A stretch of DNA of 64,000 nucleotides from contig NZ_RDBF01000003.1 in NCBI RefSeq assembly GCF_003674095.1, positions 291,263 through 355,262 on the forward strand, written 5' to 3'. Below the pieces are notes generated by a model. It was not told the origin of the DNA, made no database searches, and worked only from the letters and a program-made list of their open reading frames with translations. Shown here piece after piece: positions 44,201 to 52,819 of this stretch (position 1 is its first letter; every line of letters starts with the position of its first letter). The stretch comes from Aeromicrobium phragmitis (GTDB lineage: Bacteria > Actinomycetota > Actinomycetes > Propionibacteriales > Nocardioidaceae). Made by a program: the position numbers and the translations under genes.

Positions 44201-45768
44201 ACCAGGCGCGGCCGCAGTTCGCCGAACTCGTCGGACGGATAGCGGCCCGAGACGAGATCGAGCGTGGCGTCGAAGGCGGACCGGGGCAGGCCGGCGAACG
44301 GCGCGCTGCGACGGACGGTGTCGAACCATTCCTCGACGTCGAGGGGCTCGAGGGCGGCGGCGGCGATGGTCTGCTGGGCGAGGATGTCGAGCGGGTTGGC
44401 CGGGACGCGCAACTGCTCGATGTCGCCCGAGCGCATGCGCAAGGCGGTGACCGCGGCCGCGACGAGGTCGTGCCGGTTGGTGGGGAACATGACGCCCTGG
44501 GACAGTTCGCCGACCTGGTGGCCCGCCCGGCCGACCCGCTGGAGTCCGGCGGCGACCGACGGAGGTGAGGCCACTTGGATCACGAGGTCGACCGCACCCA
44601 TGTCGATACCGAGTTCCAGGCTCGAGGTGGCGACGACGCAGCGCAGCCGGCCCGACTTGAGGTCGTCCTCGATGATCGCCCGCTGCTCCTTGCTGACCGA
44701 ACCGTGGTGGGCGCGCGCGAGCGTCGGCGCAGCTCCGTCGGACTGGCCGGACAGGCCGCCCATCTGCGCCGGCTGCCGCGTGGCGGGCTGGAGTCGCTGC
44801 CCCTCAAGGCGCTCGACGTACGCCTCGTTGAGGCGAGCGGTGAGCCGTTCGGCCACGCCGCGGGAGTTGGCGAACACGATCGTCGAACGAGCCTGAAGGA
44901 CGCGGTCGACGATGGACTCCTCGACGTGCGGCCAGATGGTGCCGCCGGACTCACGGTCGCCGTCGGGATCGTGCACGGGCTGTGCGGCCGATCCCTCCGG
45001 CGGTCCTCGGCGGGGTTCGCGGGGGCCGAGCTGGGTCATGTCCGGCACGGGGACGACGATTCGCAGGTCCATGCGTGCCGGAGACGAGGGCGCGACGACA
45101 TCGACGGGGGACTGCCCGCCGAGGAACCGGGCCACCTCGTCGTGCGGACGCACTGTCGCACTCAGGCCGATGCGCTGCGCCGGGCGGTCGAGGAGGGCGT
45201 CGAGGCGTTCGAGCGACAACGCCAGGTGTGCGCCGCGTTTGGTGCCGGCTACGGCGTGGATCTCGTCGAGGATGACGGTGTCGACGGTGCGCAGCGTCTC
45301 GCGCACGGACGACGTCAGCATGAGGAACAGCGACTCGGGCGTGGTGATGAGGATGTCCGGCGGATGCGCCTGCAGGCGTCGGCGCTCGGCCGGGGGCGTG
45401 TCGCCCGATCGGACCCCGACGGAGACCTCGCGGAAGGCGGCTCCCTCGCGGACGGCCACGTTGGAGATGCCGATCAGGGGTGATCGCAGATTGCGTTCGA
45501 CGTCGACGGCCAGCGCCTTGAGGGGGGAGACGTAGAGGACGCGGACGCCCGGGGTGTCGTCTTCGCGTGGCCGCAGGAGGCGATCGATCGCCGACAGGAA
45601 GGCCGCGAGCGTCTTGCCCGAGCCGGTGGGGGCGACCACGAGGGTGTGGCGCTGGTCGGCCACCGACTGCCAGGCCCCGATCTGCGCCGGTGTGGGCGCG
45701 GCGAACGACTCGGTGAACCAGGCGCGGGTCGCCGCGGTGAAGTCCACGGTCTCCGGCAGGCTCGACAT
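41230..45768 (-). CDS. lhr: Lhr-type large DNA helicase
   Basis: 1512 residues, the length of Lhr. Residues about 1-500 are an SF2 core: Q-motif region PTPAQIGAW, Walker A APTGSGKT (46-53), DEIH (168-171), QRVGRAGHQVG motif VI; then a WH domain and the long Lhr C-terminal region. Lhr unwinds DNA:DNA and RNA:DNA in the 3'-5' direction and belongs to the mycobacterial mutagen response. The protein has a local expansion near residues 250-290. Divergent from the DUF3048 gene over 78 bases. Confidence 0.95.
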   Translation of the reverse strand: MSSLPETVDFTAATRAWFTESFAAPTPAQIGAWQSVADQRHTLVVAPTGSGKTLAAFLSAIDRLLRPREDDTPGVRVLYVSPLKALAVDVERNLRSPLIGISNVAVREGAAFREVSVGVRSGDTPPAERRRLQAHPPDILITTPESLFLMLTSSVRETLRTVDTVILDEIHAVAGTKRGAHLALSLERLDALLDRPAQRIGLSATVRPHDEVARFLGGQSPVDVVAPSSPARMDLRIVVPVPDMTQLGPREPRRGPPEGSAAQPVHDPDGDRESGGTIWPHVEESIVDRVLQARSTIVFANSRGVAERLTARLNEAYVERLEGQRLQPATRQPAQMGGLSGQSDGAAPTLARAHHGSVSKEQRAIIEDDLKSGRLRCVVATSSLELGIDMGAVDLVIQVASPPSVAAGLQRVGRAGHQVGELSQGVMFPTNRHDLVAAAVTALRMRSGDIEQLRVPANPLDILAQQTIAAAALEPLDVEEWFDTVRRSAPFAGLPRSAFDATLDLVSGRYPSDEFGELRPRLVWDRDAGTLTGRPGSQRLAVTSGGTIPDRGMFAVVLAGEDEAGGRKVGELDEEMVYESRVDDVIALGATSWRIQEITHDRVIVVPAYGMPARLPFWRGDAVGRPYELGRAIGQFLRELEQSPPPADIGLDDHALANLSALVADQRAATGHLPTDQTLVLERFRDELGDWRVVLLSPYGRAVHAPWALAVGARILERYGVDGSVVAGDDGIVARIPDTDNEPPGADLFVFDPDELEEIVTHEVGGSALFSSRFRECAARALLLPRRNPGSRAPLWQQRQRSAQLLDVARQFPTFPILLETAREVLQDVYDLPALQDLARRLAGREIGLLEVTTDVASPFAQTQLFGYVGAFLYDGDLPLAERRAAALTLDPELLAELLGRTDLRELLDPEVVETTERELQRLTPERAARSLEHVADLLRLIGPLDADEVVARTAPEHRTEVAGWLSGLREQRRAIEVPVAGTVRWAAVEDAARLRDALGTALPMGIAAAHLEGVGDPLTDLVARYARSHGPFTTDDVASRYGLGTAVVGAALARLAEQRRVVHGEFHPSAAGRDEWIDAGVLRKLRARSLAAARQQVEPVDALTFARFLPQWQHVGGRQRGLDAVLTAVDQLAGVPLPASAWESLILPSRVADYQPAMLDELLAAGEVSWTGAGTLAGNDGWVLLTPGDLDGLHRGEPPAPGSPAAALLEAMQGSGAFLFSQLLHLVENGGETEEIVDALWDLVWSGHVSNDTFAPVRARIRGGGAHRTRRTPPRARLHRGTRRPTRPVLPPVASGRWFALDAPDGSTAAQLVRTELALHRHGVVTKGAVAVESPPGGFAAMYRVLREMESSGSALRGYFVDGLGGAQFAAKGAIDRLRAHVRDDDAPSSDPPVVLAATDPANPYGAALPWLDRNSGGHRPGRKAGALVVLHDGHLVLYLERGGKTLLTFSDDPARLDVAAEGFVRTARALRLGRLTIHTADGQPVADTPVGKALAAAGFEAHLKGLRLDA

Positions 45769-45846
45769 GATTCCATGGTGGCAGGCGATACCGACACGGG
45801 CTCCCGGTCGCGGGTGGAGAACCGGGCGTCATGCATGCTGGCGTCT

Positions 45847-46833
45847 ATGAAGTTGCGCGCGACGGTGTCGATGTTGGCTGCCGCGGTCGTGTTGACCGCC
45901 TGCTCCTCGGGGGACGACGACACCACCGATGACCCGAACCAGAAGGACGGCTCGGAACTCGTCCAGATCTCCCCGCTCACCGGCGAGCGCCTCGAAGGCG
46001 GCTTGCCCGATCACGCCCCCTTCGCGGTGAAGATCGACAACACCAGTTCGGCGGCGCCCCAGACCGGCCTGGACCAGGCCGACCTCGTGGTCGAGGAGAC
46101 GGTCGAGGGCGGTGCCACCCGACTCGCTGCCATCTTCTACTCGCAGATGCCCGAGTCCGTCGGCCACGTGCGCTCGGTGCGCGCCACCGACATCGGCATC
46201 GCCAAGCCCGCGAGCGCGCACATCGTCGCGTCCGGCGGTGCTCCGCAGACCTTCGACCGTCTGCGTGAGGCCGAGGTGCCCATCGTGAGCGAGGACGGTG
46301 GTGCCGGCGGGTTCAGCCGTGAGCCGGGCAAGGCGGCCCCGTACAACGTACTCGTGAACCTGCGGCACCTCACCGAGCAGATCGGCCCGGTCCGCCCGTC
46401 CGTTCCGTACCTGCCCTGGGCTGAGACGGCGGAGGAAGCCACGCCGGCTCCCACGCCGGTGACCGCGGCGTCGGTGCGGTTCTCCAACTTCCACACGACC
46501 GAGTGGACGCACGGCGAGGGCGGCTGGACCCGTGCCAACGGTCTCGCGCAGCCCGAGTTCGCGGCTCGCAATCTCCTCGTCCTGTTCGCCGACGAGGTGG
46601 ACGCCGGTTACCGCGACCCGGCAGGCAACGCCGTGCCGGAGACGAACTTCGTGGGCTCCGGCCGGGCCGTGGTGTTCGCCGGCGGCGGCGTCATCGAGGG
46701 CACCTGGTCCAAACAGGACCACGCCTCGCAGATCCAGCTCGCTGACGCTGAAGGCAACCCGATCGGATTGGCGCCCGGCAAATCCTGGATCGAGCTGGTG
46801 AACAACTCGACCGCCGACGTCAACTGGCGCTAG
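45847..46833 (+). CDS. DUF3048 family lipoprotein (YerB-like)
   Basis: 328 residues from the ATG at 45847 (an ATG at 45835 is also in frame). Lipobox LTAC with Cys near 18, then SPLTGERLEGGLPDHAPFAVKIDN, the DUF3048 signature, and GGATRLAAIFYSQMPESVGHVRSVRATDI. Extracellular and membrane-tethered; the molecular role of the family is unknown. Its last 14 bases overlap the convergent MerR gene. Confidence 0.87.
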   Translation: MKLRATVSMLAAAVVLTACSSGDDDTTDDPNQKDGSELVQISPLTGERLEGGLPDHAPFAVKIDNTSSAAPQTGLDQADLVVEETVEGGATRLAAIFYSQMPESVGHVRSVRATDIGIAKPASAHIVASGGAPQTFDRLREAEVPIVSEDGGAGGFSREPGKAAPYNVLVNLRHLTEQIGPVRPSVPYLPWAETAEEATPAPTPVTAASVRFSNFHTTEWTHGEGGWTRANGLAQPEFAARNLLVLFADEVDAGYRDPAGNAVPETNFVGSGRAVVFAGGGVIEGTWSKQDHASQIQLADAEGNPIGLAPGKSWIELVNNSTADVNWR

Positions 46834-47608
46834 CGGAACCCTCGGGGCCGGACTCGCCCATCTGCTGGAGCTTGTCGCCGACCTCGATCTCGATCGACTC
46901 CTGCAGCTCGCTGCGGAACAACGCGAGGATGACCTGGCTGGCGATCGGCAGCAGTTCCTCGACAGCACCGAAGACCCGCGGCCACTCGTTCTCGGGAAGC
47001 CCCTGGTCGACGAACGGCTGCACGATCTCGTCGGAGACGCGCTCGACCAGGTGATCGGCGATGGCGCGCAGGTGCTCGCGCAGGATCGGGACGGCGTCGA
47101 TGACGGTCTCGGGAGCGAGGCCCAAGGCGACGGCGGCGGCGCCGGGGCGCACGACCTGCGGATCGAGGATGCGCAAGGTGCGCTCGTCCACCCGCTCGAC
47201 CAGACCCAGTTCGGCCAGGGCGTCGATCAGCGGATCGGCGTGCTGGACGTTGGCGAGGGCGGCGAGGTCGTCGGGCGACATGAGCACGCTCGGATCGTCA
47301 CCGCCGCTGTGCCCGAGCAGGGTCATCAGTTCGAGCGCGTGACCGGGTGCCGTGGTCGGCGATTTGACGATCGCATCCTCGACCGCTGCGAGCGTGAACC
47401 CGCGGTCGAGCAGCTGGCGGATGAGCTGGAGCCGCTGCAGGTGGGAGCGGTTGTAGTACCCCGTGCGCCCCTCGAGCCGCGGTGGATCGATGAGTCCGCG
47501 GCTGGCGTAGGCGCGCACATTGCGCACCGTCATGTTGGCGCGCGAAGCGAGCTCGTCGACGGTGAACTCCTCGGCATTCGACGTGGGTTCACGCATGGGC
47601 GACAGCAT
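46820..47608 (-). CDS. MerR family transcriptional regulator
   Basis: 262 residues. Winged HTH at about 11-80: FTVDELASRANMTVRNVRAYASRGLIDPPRLEGRTGYYNRSHLQRLQLIRQLLDRGFTLAAV, the MerR pattern. The long helical C-terminal part lacks metal-binding cysteines and no effector can be named. ATG at 47608, with another at 47596. Overlaps the end of the convergent DUF3048 gene. Confidence 0.88.
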   Translation of the reverse strand: MLSPMREPTSNAEEFTVDELASRANMTVRNVRAYASRGLIDPPRLEGRTGYYNRSHLQRLQLIRQLLDRGFTLAAVEDAIVKSPTTAPGHALELMTLLGHSGGDDPSVLMSPDDLAALANVQHADPLIDALAELGLVERVDERTLRILDPQVVRPGAAAVALGLAPETVIDAVPILREHLRAIADHLVERVSDEIVQPFVDQGLPENEWPRVFGAVEELLPIASQVILALFRSELQESIEIEVGDKLQQMGESGPEGSASAS

Positions 47609-47670
47609 AGGCGACGGCTCGTCACGCCCGTCATCCGCCGAACGTGGTCGTGCAGGGGCATCATGGAGTC

Positions 47671-48228
47671 ATGAGTACCGTCGACGTCCGCGGACGACTA
47701 CTCGTCGCCGCGCCCGCCATCGAAGGCGGACTGTTCTATCGCAGCGTCGTGTACATGCTCGATCACGACGCCGAGGGCGCGGTCGGCGTCATCGTCAACC
47801 GTCCGCTCGACTCCGGCGTCGACGAGGTCCTGCCCGAGTGGGGAGACGCCGTCAACGCGCCCGGATGCCTGTTCAACGGAGGGCCGGTCTCCACCGACGC
47901 CGCGCTCGCGGTCGGGGTGATCGGCGCGGCGAGCCTCGTCCCGAGCGGCTGGCGTCCGACGTACGGCCGCGTCGGTCTGGTCGACCTCACCGGTCCGGTC
48001 CCGCCCCACGGCACGCTGCAGGGCCTGCGGATCTTCGCCGGCTACGCCGGCTGGGATGCGGGCCAGCTCGAAGAGGAACTCGACGAGGGGTCTTGGGTCG
48101 TCGTCGACGCCGAGGAGGGCGACCTGCTCTCGGCGACGCCGGAACTGCTGTGGTCGAGCGTGTTGCGGCGTCAGGACGACGACCTGCGGCTGTTGTCCAC
48201 GTATCCGGAGGATCCGACGTTCAACTGA
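47671..48228 (+). CDS. YqgE/AlgH family protein
   Basis: 185 residues. Conserved RGRLLVAAPAI...GGLFYRSVVYMLDHDAEGAVGVIVNRPL, FNGGPVSTDAAL and GYAGWDAGQLEEEL make it a clear AlgH/YqgE member. Biochemical function is not known. ATG at 47671 follows GGAG, preferred over an earlier GTG. Confidence 0.92.
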   Translation: MSTVDVRGRLLVAAPAIEGGLFYRSVVYMLDHDAEGAVGVIVNRPLDSGVDEVLPEWGDAVNAPGCLFNGGPVSTDAALAVGVIGAASLVPSGWRPTYGRVGLVDLTGPVPPHGTLQGLRIFAGYAGWDAGQLEEELDEGSWVVVDAEEGDLLSATPELLWSSVLRRQDDDLRLLSTYPEDPTFN

Positions 48229-48273
48229 CGCGCGCTGCTAGGAGCGTGGGTGGCTCATGCCTAGGATGGGTGC

Positions 48274-48540
48274 GTGGGATTCTTCGGACGCGGGACGCAG
48301 ACCGTTCACGACGAGCGCACGGAGCAGCGCACCGATCACGGTGACCACGAGCGCTTCAGCCACTACGTGCCCAAGGACAAGCTGACCGAGGCGATGGTCA
48401 TGGGCACGCCGGTGGTCGCGCTCTGCGGCAAGGTGTGGGTGCCCAGCCGCGATCCGCAGCGTTACCCCGTGTGCCCGGAGTGCAAGGAGATCTGGGACTC
48501 CTTGCGCGACGAAGACGGCGACGAAGACGACGCGCAGTGA
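48274..48540 (+). CDS. DUF3039 family small zinc-ribbon-like protein
   Basis: 88 residues, actinobacterial DUF3039. HYVPKDKLTEAMVMGTPVVALCGKVWVPSRDP followed by CPECKEIW: the CGK and CPEC cysteines look like a zinc knuckle. Acidic tail. The stop overlaps the GTG of the downstream helicase (GTGA), so the two are translated together; a helicase accessory role is an inference. Confidence 0.88.
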   Translation: MGFFGRGTQTVHDERTEQRTDHGDHERFSHYVPKDKLTEAMVMGTPVVALCGKVWVPSRDPQRYPVCPECKEIWDSLRDEDGDEDDAQ

Positions 48541-50234
48541 GCTCCGGCCAGCGCCTCCGGGCCTGGCAGCGCGAAGCACTCGAGCAGTACCAGCGCACGC
48601 AGCCGCGTGACTTCCTCACGGTGGCGACGCCCGGCGCCGGTAAGACGACCTTCGCGCTGACCATCGCCGCGGACCTCCTGCACCGCCGTGTCGTCGAGCG
48701 GATCGTCGTGATCGCGCCGACCGAGCACCTCAAGACGCAGTGGGCGCTGAGCGCCGCGTCCATGGGCATCTCGCTCGATCCCGACCTCTCGGGTGCGCTC
48801 GCCCCGCAGTTCCAGGGCTACGCCGTGACCTACGCCGGCATCGCGACCAATCCGATCGCGCACCGCGTGCGGGTCGAGCGTCAGCGCACGCTGGTCATCC
48901 TCGACGAGATCCACCACGCCGGCGATGCGCTCAGCTGGGGTGAAGCGGTGCAGGAGGCGTGCGAGCCGGCCGAGCGACGACTCGCGCTCACCGGTACACC
49001 GTTCCGGTCCGACGACAATCCGATTCCGTTCGTCACGTACGCGCCGCAGAGCGACGGCTCGATCGCGAGCGTCGCCGATTACGCCTACGGCTACGGTTCC
49101 GCGCTCCGCGACGGCGTCGTCCGACCGGTGCTCTTCATGGCGTACTCCGGCCAGATGCAGTGGCGCACGAGCGCAGGCGACGAAGTCACCGCACGGCTCG
49201 GCGAGCCGCTCACGCGCGATCAGACGGCGCAAGCTCTGCGGACCGCCCTCGACCCGCAAGGCTCGTGGATTCCGGCAGTGCTCCAGGCCGCGCACCGGCG
49301 TCTGCAGGAGGTGCGGCGCGACATCCCGGACGCCGGGGGCCTGGTCATCGCGACCGACCAGACCGCGGCGCGCGCCTACGCGGCGTTGCTGCGCGACCTC
49401 ACCGGCACCGATCCGACGTTGGTACTGTCCGACGAGGCCGGATCGAGCGCGCGGATCGCGGAGTTCTCGGCGAACAGCGACCCGTGGATGGTGGCGGTGC
49501 GCATGGTCAGCGAGGGGGTCGACGTGCCCCGTCTCGCCGTCGGCGTCTACGCCACCACGACCGCGACACCCCTGTTCTTCGCGCAGGCCGTCGGCCGCTT
49601 CGTCCGGGCTCGGCGCCGCGGCGAGACGGCGTCGATCTTCGTGCCGAGCGTGCCCGGGCTGCTCGGTCTGGCCGCCGATCTGGAAGCCGAGCGCGATCAC
49701 GTCATCGGGCGGCCCGTGAAGGACGAGGACGACCTCTTCGCGGCGGAGGCGGAGATGCTCGCACGGGCGCAGCGCGAGGAGCCGGCGATGCCCGAGGAAC
49801 TCGGCACCTACCGCGCCCTGGGCAGCGAGGCGGCGTTCGACCGGGTGGTCTACGACGGTGGCGAGTTCGGTTACGACGCCATCGCCGACGACCCCGAGGA
49901 GCTGGACTTCCTCGGCATTCCGGGTCTGCTCGAACCCGACCAGGTCGCCGAGTTGCTGCGGTCCGCACGGTCGAAGAAGGCGCGCGAGGAGCTGGCGCAG
50001 CGCCAGGAGACGGTCGAGATCGAGCGGGATGTGGCCTTCGAACGCCGCGCGGAACTGCGACGCGAGCTCAACTCGCTCGTCGCCGCGTGGCATCACCGCA
50101 CCGGCACTCCGCACGGGGTCGTGCACAACAAGCTGCGATCCGAGTGCGGCGGCCCGCCGGCCGCGGCGGCGACCGCGGAGCAGTTGCAGCGGCGCATCGA
50201 CCGTCTGCGCGAATGGGCATTGCGCGCGAGTTGA
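48537..50234 (+). CDS. DEAD/DEAH-box (SSL2-like) helicase
   Basis: 565 residues. LRAWQREALEQY is the Q-like motif, Walker A ATPGAGKTTFALT, DEIHHAGD motif II, ALTGTPFRSD motif III, MVSEGVDVPRLAVGVYATTTATPLFFAQAVGRFVRAR motifs V-VI. Belongs to the SF2 group related to XPB/SSL2, widely conserved next to DUF3039 in actinobacteria. Likely a DNA or RNA remodeller; no cellular role assigned. Confidence 0.9.
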   Translation: MSSGQRLRAWQREALEQYQRTQPRDFLTVATPGAGKTTFALTIAADLLHRRVVERIVVIAPTEHLKTQWALSAASMGISLDPDLSGALAPQFQGYAVTYAGIATNPIAHRVRVERQRTLVILDEIHHAGDALSWGEAVQEACEPAERRLALTGTPFRSDDNPIPFVTYAPQSDGSIASVADYAYGYGSALRDGVVRPVLFMAYSGQMQWRTSAGDEVTARLGEPLTRDQTAQALRTALDPQGSWIPAVLQAAHRRLQEVRRDIPDAGGLVIATDQTAARAYAALLRDLTGTDPTLVLSDEAGSSARIAEFSANSDPWMVAVRMVSEGVDVPRLAVGVYATTTATPLFFAQAVGRFVRARRRGETASIFVPSVPGLLGLAADLEAERDHVIGRPVKDEDDLFAAEAEMLARAQREEPAMPEELGTYRALGSEAAFDRVVYDGGEFGYDAIADDPEELDFLGIPGLLEPDQVAELLRSARSKKAREELAQRQETVEIERDVAFERRAELRRELNSLVAAWHHRTGTPHGVVHNKLRSECGGPPAAAATAEQLQRRIDRLREWALRAS

Positions 50235-50270
50235 CCCCCGCACCGGCGCCGAGTCGCTAAGGTGGCGCGC

Positions 50271-51224
50271 ATGAGCGTGCGCGTGCGTCTCCTGGGCCAG
50301 ATCCTCAATCGGGTGACCCAACCGATCGAGGAGGTCACCGACCACGCGGCGAACCGAGCGAAACGTCTGGCCGTGCAGCGCTCCGCGGTCGGCCAGCGCG
50401 TGTTCGGGCGGCCCGACCGGCGCGTGACGGTCGAGGAGCTCGACGTCACCCTCCCGGGCCGCACCCTTCCCGCGCTCGTGTACCGCCCGCCGGCGGTGGG
50501 CGATGGTCCACGTCCGCTCGTCGTGAACTATCACGGCGGCGGATGGGTCCAGGGCAACACCGAGCAGTCCGGCTGGCTGGCCAGCCGTGTAGCCGCCCGC
50601 ACCGGCGCGGTGGTCGTCTCGCCGTCGTACCGCTTCGCGCCGGAGCATCCGTTTCCGGCGGCGGTGGACGACGCGTGGGAGACGCTGCGCTGGCTCGTCG
50701 GCCATGCCACCGCGCTGGGCATCGACCCCGAGCGCGTCGCCGTCATGGGCGACAGCGCGGGCGGCAACCTCGCGGCGGTCACGGCTCTCACCAGCCGCGA
50801 CGAGGGCGATCCCCGGCTTCGTGCCCAGGTGCTCATCTACCCCGCCGTGGAGATGTACGAGAAGTACGCCTCCGAGCTGCGCATGCCCAACGCGCCGGTG
50901 CTGACGTCCGCCAACATGCGGACCTTCGTGCAGCTCTACCTGCAGGACGCCTACGGGACCGACGACTGGCGTGCTTCGCCGCTGCGAGCGACGAAGCACG
51001 AGGACCTGCCCGCGGCCTTCATCCTCACTGCGGAGTTCGATCCCTTGCTGGACAACGGCAGCCGGTACCGGGACGCGCTGCAGCGCGCCGGCGTCCCGGT
51101 GCGCTATCGGATGTACCCCGACGCGATCCACGGGTTCGTCAGTCTGCCCGGTCTCGTCGGCACACCGGCCCGCCAGGCTCTCGACGACATCACCGACTTC
51201 CTCGCCGAGCGGTTGGCACCCTGA
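50271..51224 (+). CDS. Alpha/beta-hydrolase, hormone-sensitive-lipase (HSL) family esterase
   Basis: 317 residues. Oxyanion motif HGGGW, nucleophile GDSAGGN, acid in AEFDPLLDN and histidine in AIHGF form a complete HSL active site. Lid region near the N terminus. Hydrolyses short-chain esters; natural substrate unknown. ATG at 50271 follows AAGGTGGC. Confidence 0.9.
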   Translation: MSVRVRLLGQILNRVTQPIEEVTDHAANRAKRLAVQRSAVGQRVFGRPDRRVTVEELDVTLPGRTLPALVYRPPAVGDGPRPLVVNYHGGGWVQGNTEQSGWLASRVAARTGAVVVSPSYRFAPEHPFPAAVDDAWETLRWLVGHATALGIDPERVAVMGDSAGGNLAAVTALTSRDEGDPRLRAQVLIYPAVEMYEKYASELRMPNAPVLTSANMRTFVQLYLQDAYGTDDWRASPLRATKHEDLPAAFILTAEFDPLLDNGSRYRDALQRAGVPVRYRMYPDAIHGFVSLPGLVGTPARQALDDITDFLAERLAP

Positions 51225-51259
51225 TCCGCGCGGCTTGGCGCCAGTGGGACAGTTGAGGC

Positions 51260-52297
51260 GTGAAGCTCTCGGTTCTGGATCTCGTTCCCGTCCGCAGCGA
51301 TCAGACCACCGGCGACGCCTTCGCCGCGACGGTCGAGCTGGTCCAAGCGGCCGATGCGCTCGGTTACGAGCGGTACTGGGTGGCCGAGCACCACAACATG
51401 CCGGCCGTCGCCGCGACCTCGCCGCCGGTGCTCATCGCCCAGCTCGCCGCTCGCACGGAGCGGATTCGGATCGGATCGGGCGGGGTGATGCTGCCCAACC
51501 ACGCGCCGCTGGCGGTCGCCGAGCAGTTCGCCCTCCTCGAGGCCGCTCACCCGGGCCGGATCGATCTCGGCATCGGTCGCGCGCCCGGCTCCGACCCCGT
51601 CACGTCGTGGGCATTGCGCGGTGCCGCCGGGCGGGACGATTCCGACATCGAGAAGTTCCCGCAGTATCTCGACGACGTCATGGCGCTCATGGGCACCGAG
51701 GGTGTGCGGGTGCCGATCCCGCGTGAGCAGTACGTCCTCAAGGCCACGCCCGCCGCCACCAGCCGGCCGCGGCTGTGGCTGCTCGGCTCGTCGATGTACT
51801 CGGCGCACCTGGCGGCGGCCAAGGGCCTTCCCTATGTGTTCGCGCACCACTTCTCGGGCCAGGGGACGGACGAGGCGCTGGCCACGTACCGCCGAGAGTT
51901 CCGCCCCAGCGATCAGTGCGAGCAGCCCACGACGTTCCTGACCGTCAACGCCGTGGTCGCCGACACGACCGAGGAGGCCGCGGCCCTCGCGCTACCCAAC
52001 CTGCTCACCATGGCGCGCTTGCGCACGCGCAAGCCGCTCATCCCGTTGCAGCTCGTCGAGGAAGCCGAGGCGATGGAGCTGACCGAGGTGGAGGAGGAGA
52101 TCGTGGAGTCCGGGCTCGCCCGCACGGTGTACGGCACTCCCGAGCAGGCGGCGCGACAGGTGCGTGAGCTGGCCGGGCGCTTCGACGTCGACGAGGTCAT
52201 GATCAACCCCGTCGCTTCGGTCCGTCAGGGCACGGACCCGGCCACGGCCCCGGCGCGGGAGCAGACCCTGCGCCTGCTCGCCGACGCGCTGGGCTGA
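51260..52297 (+). CDS. LLM-class flavin-dependent oxidoreductase
   Basis: 345 residues from a GTG start. Luciferase-like fold: LSVLDLVPVRSDQTTGDAFAATVELVQAADALGYERYWVAEHHNMPAVAATSPPVLI, IRIGSGGVMLPNHAPLAVAEQFALLEAAHPGRIDLGIGRAPGSD, and WLLGSS. Uses FMN or F420. Substrate not readable. Lies 35 bases after the esterase. Confidence 0.9.
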   Translation: MKLSVLDLVPVRSDQTTGDAFAATVELVQAADALGYERYWVAEHHNMPAVAATSPPVLIAQLAARTERIRIGSGGVMLPNHAPLAVAEQFALLEAAHPGRIDLGIGRAPGSDPVTSWALRGAAGRDDSDIEKFPQYLDDVMALMGTEGVRVPIPREQYVLKATPAATSRPRLWLLGSSMYSAHLAAAKGLPYVFAHHFSGQGTDEALATYRREFRPSDQCEQPTTFLTVNAVVADTTEEAAALALPNLLTMARLRTRKPLIPLQLVEEAEAMELTEVEEEIVESGLARTVYGTPEQAARQVRELAGRFDVDEVMINPVASVRQGTDPATAPAREQTLRLLADALG

Positions 52298-52320
52298 TCG
52301 CGCAGAGTTCGGGCGGTGTT

Positions 52321-52336
52321 CACGCACGCGTGCGTG
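52321..52336. promoter_or_regulatory. 16-bp perfect palindrome upstream of a secreted protein gene
   Basis: CACGCACGCGTGCGTG at 52321-52336 is a perfect inverted repeat, 32 bases before the ATG at 52368. The size and placement suit a dimeric repressor site, but an alternating pyrimidine-purine (CG/CA) tract like this can also arise by chance in GC-rich DNA. Confidence 0.35.
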
Positions 52337-52367
52337 CCCGTTCGCCCGCCGCGGCGACGCTGACGGC

Positions 52368-52814
52368 ATGACTGTTGCACGTCGTTCGTTCGCCACCTCG
52401 TCGTCGCGACTCGGCATCGTTCTCGCAACATCGGGAGCTGCCGCCGTCGTCGCCGCGGCCGCTTTCACCGTGCAACCGAGGGTGGCCACCGGCACCGCCG
52501 CCGATCTCGTGCCGGCCTCGGACAGCACCGTCCCTTCGACCACCAGCGTGCACGCCTTGACGCCGTCCATCGAGGCGGGCGAGACCGTCCGGGTCGCGGC
52601 CGGCGTGGCCGCCCGAGGAACCCGGCCCGAGGGCAGGGTCGAGTTGCAGGTGGGGGACCAGACCGTCACTCGTGATCTCTCGGTCGGCACCGCGGTCGCC
52701 GGAGTCCGCGTCGACGATCCCGGCACCGTACGCGTGCAGGCGCGCTACCTCGGCGGCAACGGCGCGACGGGTTCGTGGAGTGAACCCGTCGACGTCGTCG
52801 TGCAGCCGCGGTGA
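52368..52814 (+). CDS. Small exported Ig-like protein
   Basis: 148 residues. A hydrophobic segment (LGIVLATSGAAAVVAAAAFTV, about 15-35) serves as a signal or anchor; the remainder (about 60-148) is one Ig-like beta-sandwich domain: SIEAGETVRVAAGVAARGTRPEGRVELQVGDQTVTRDL and TVRVQARYLGGNGATGSWSEPVDV, as in bacterial Ig-like group 3 (Big_3) repeats. No catalytic features; adhesion or surface role is a guess. Converges on the TetR gene with five bases between. Confidence 0.6.
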   Translation: MTVARRSFATSSSRLGIVLATSGAAAVVAAAAFTVQPRVATGTAADLVPASDSTVPSTTSVHALTPSIEAGETVRVAAGVAARGTRPEGRVELQVGDQTVTRDLSVGTAVAGVRVDDPGTVRVQARYLGGNGATGSWSEPVDVVVQPR

Positions 52815-52819
52815 CGGTG

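Noticed and set aside
48462..51131. Very long minus-strand open frame (889 codons)
   Set aside because: It lies antisense to the DUF3039, helicase and esterase genes, which have clear motifs. Long antisense frames are common in GC-rich DNA and its translation has no family features.
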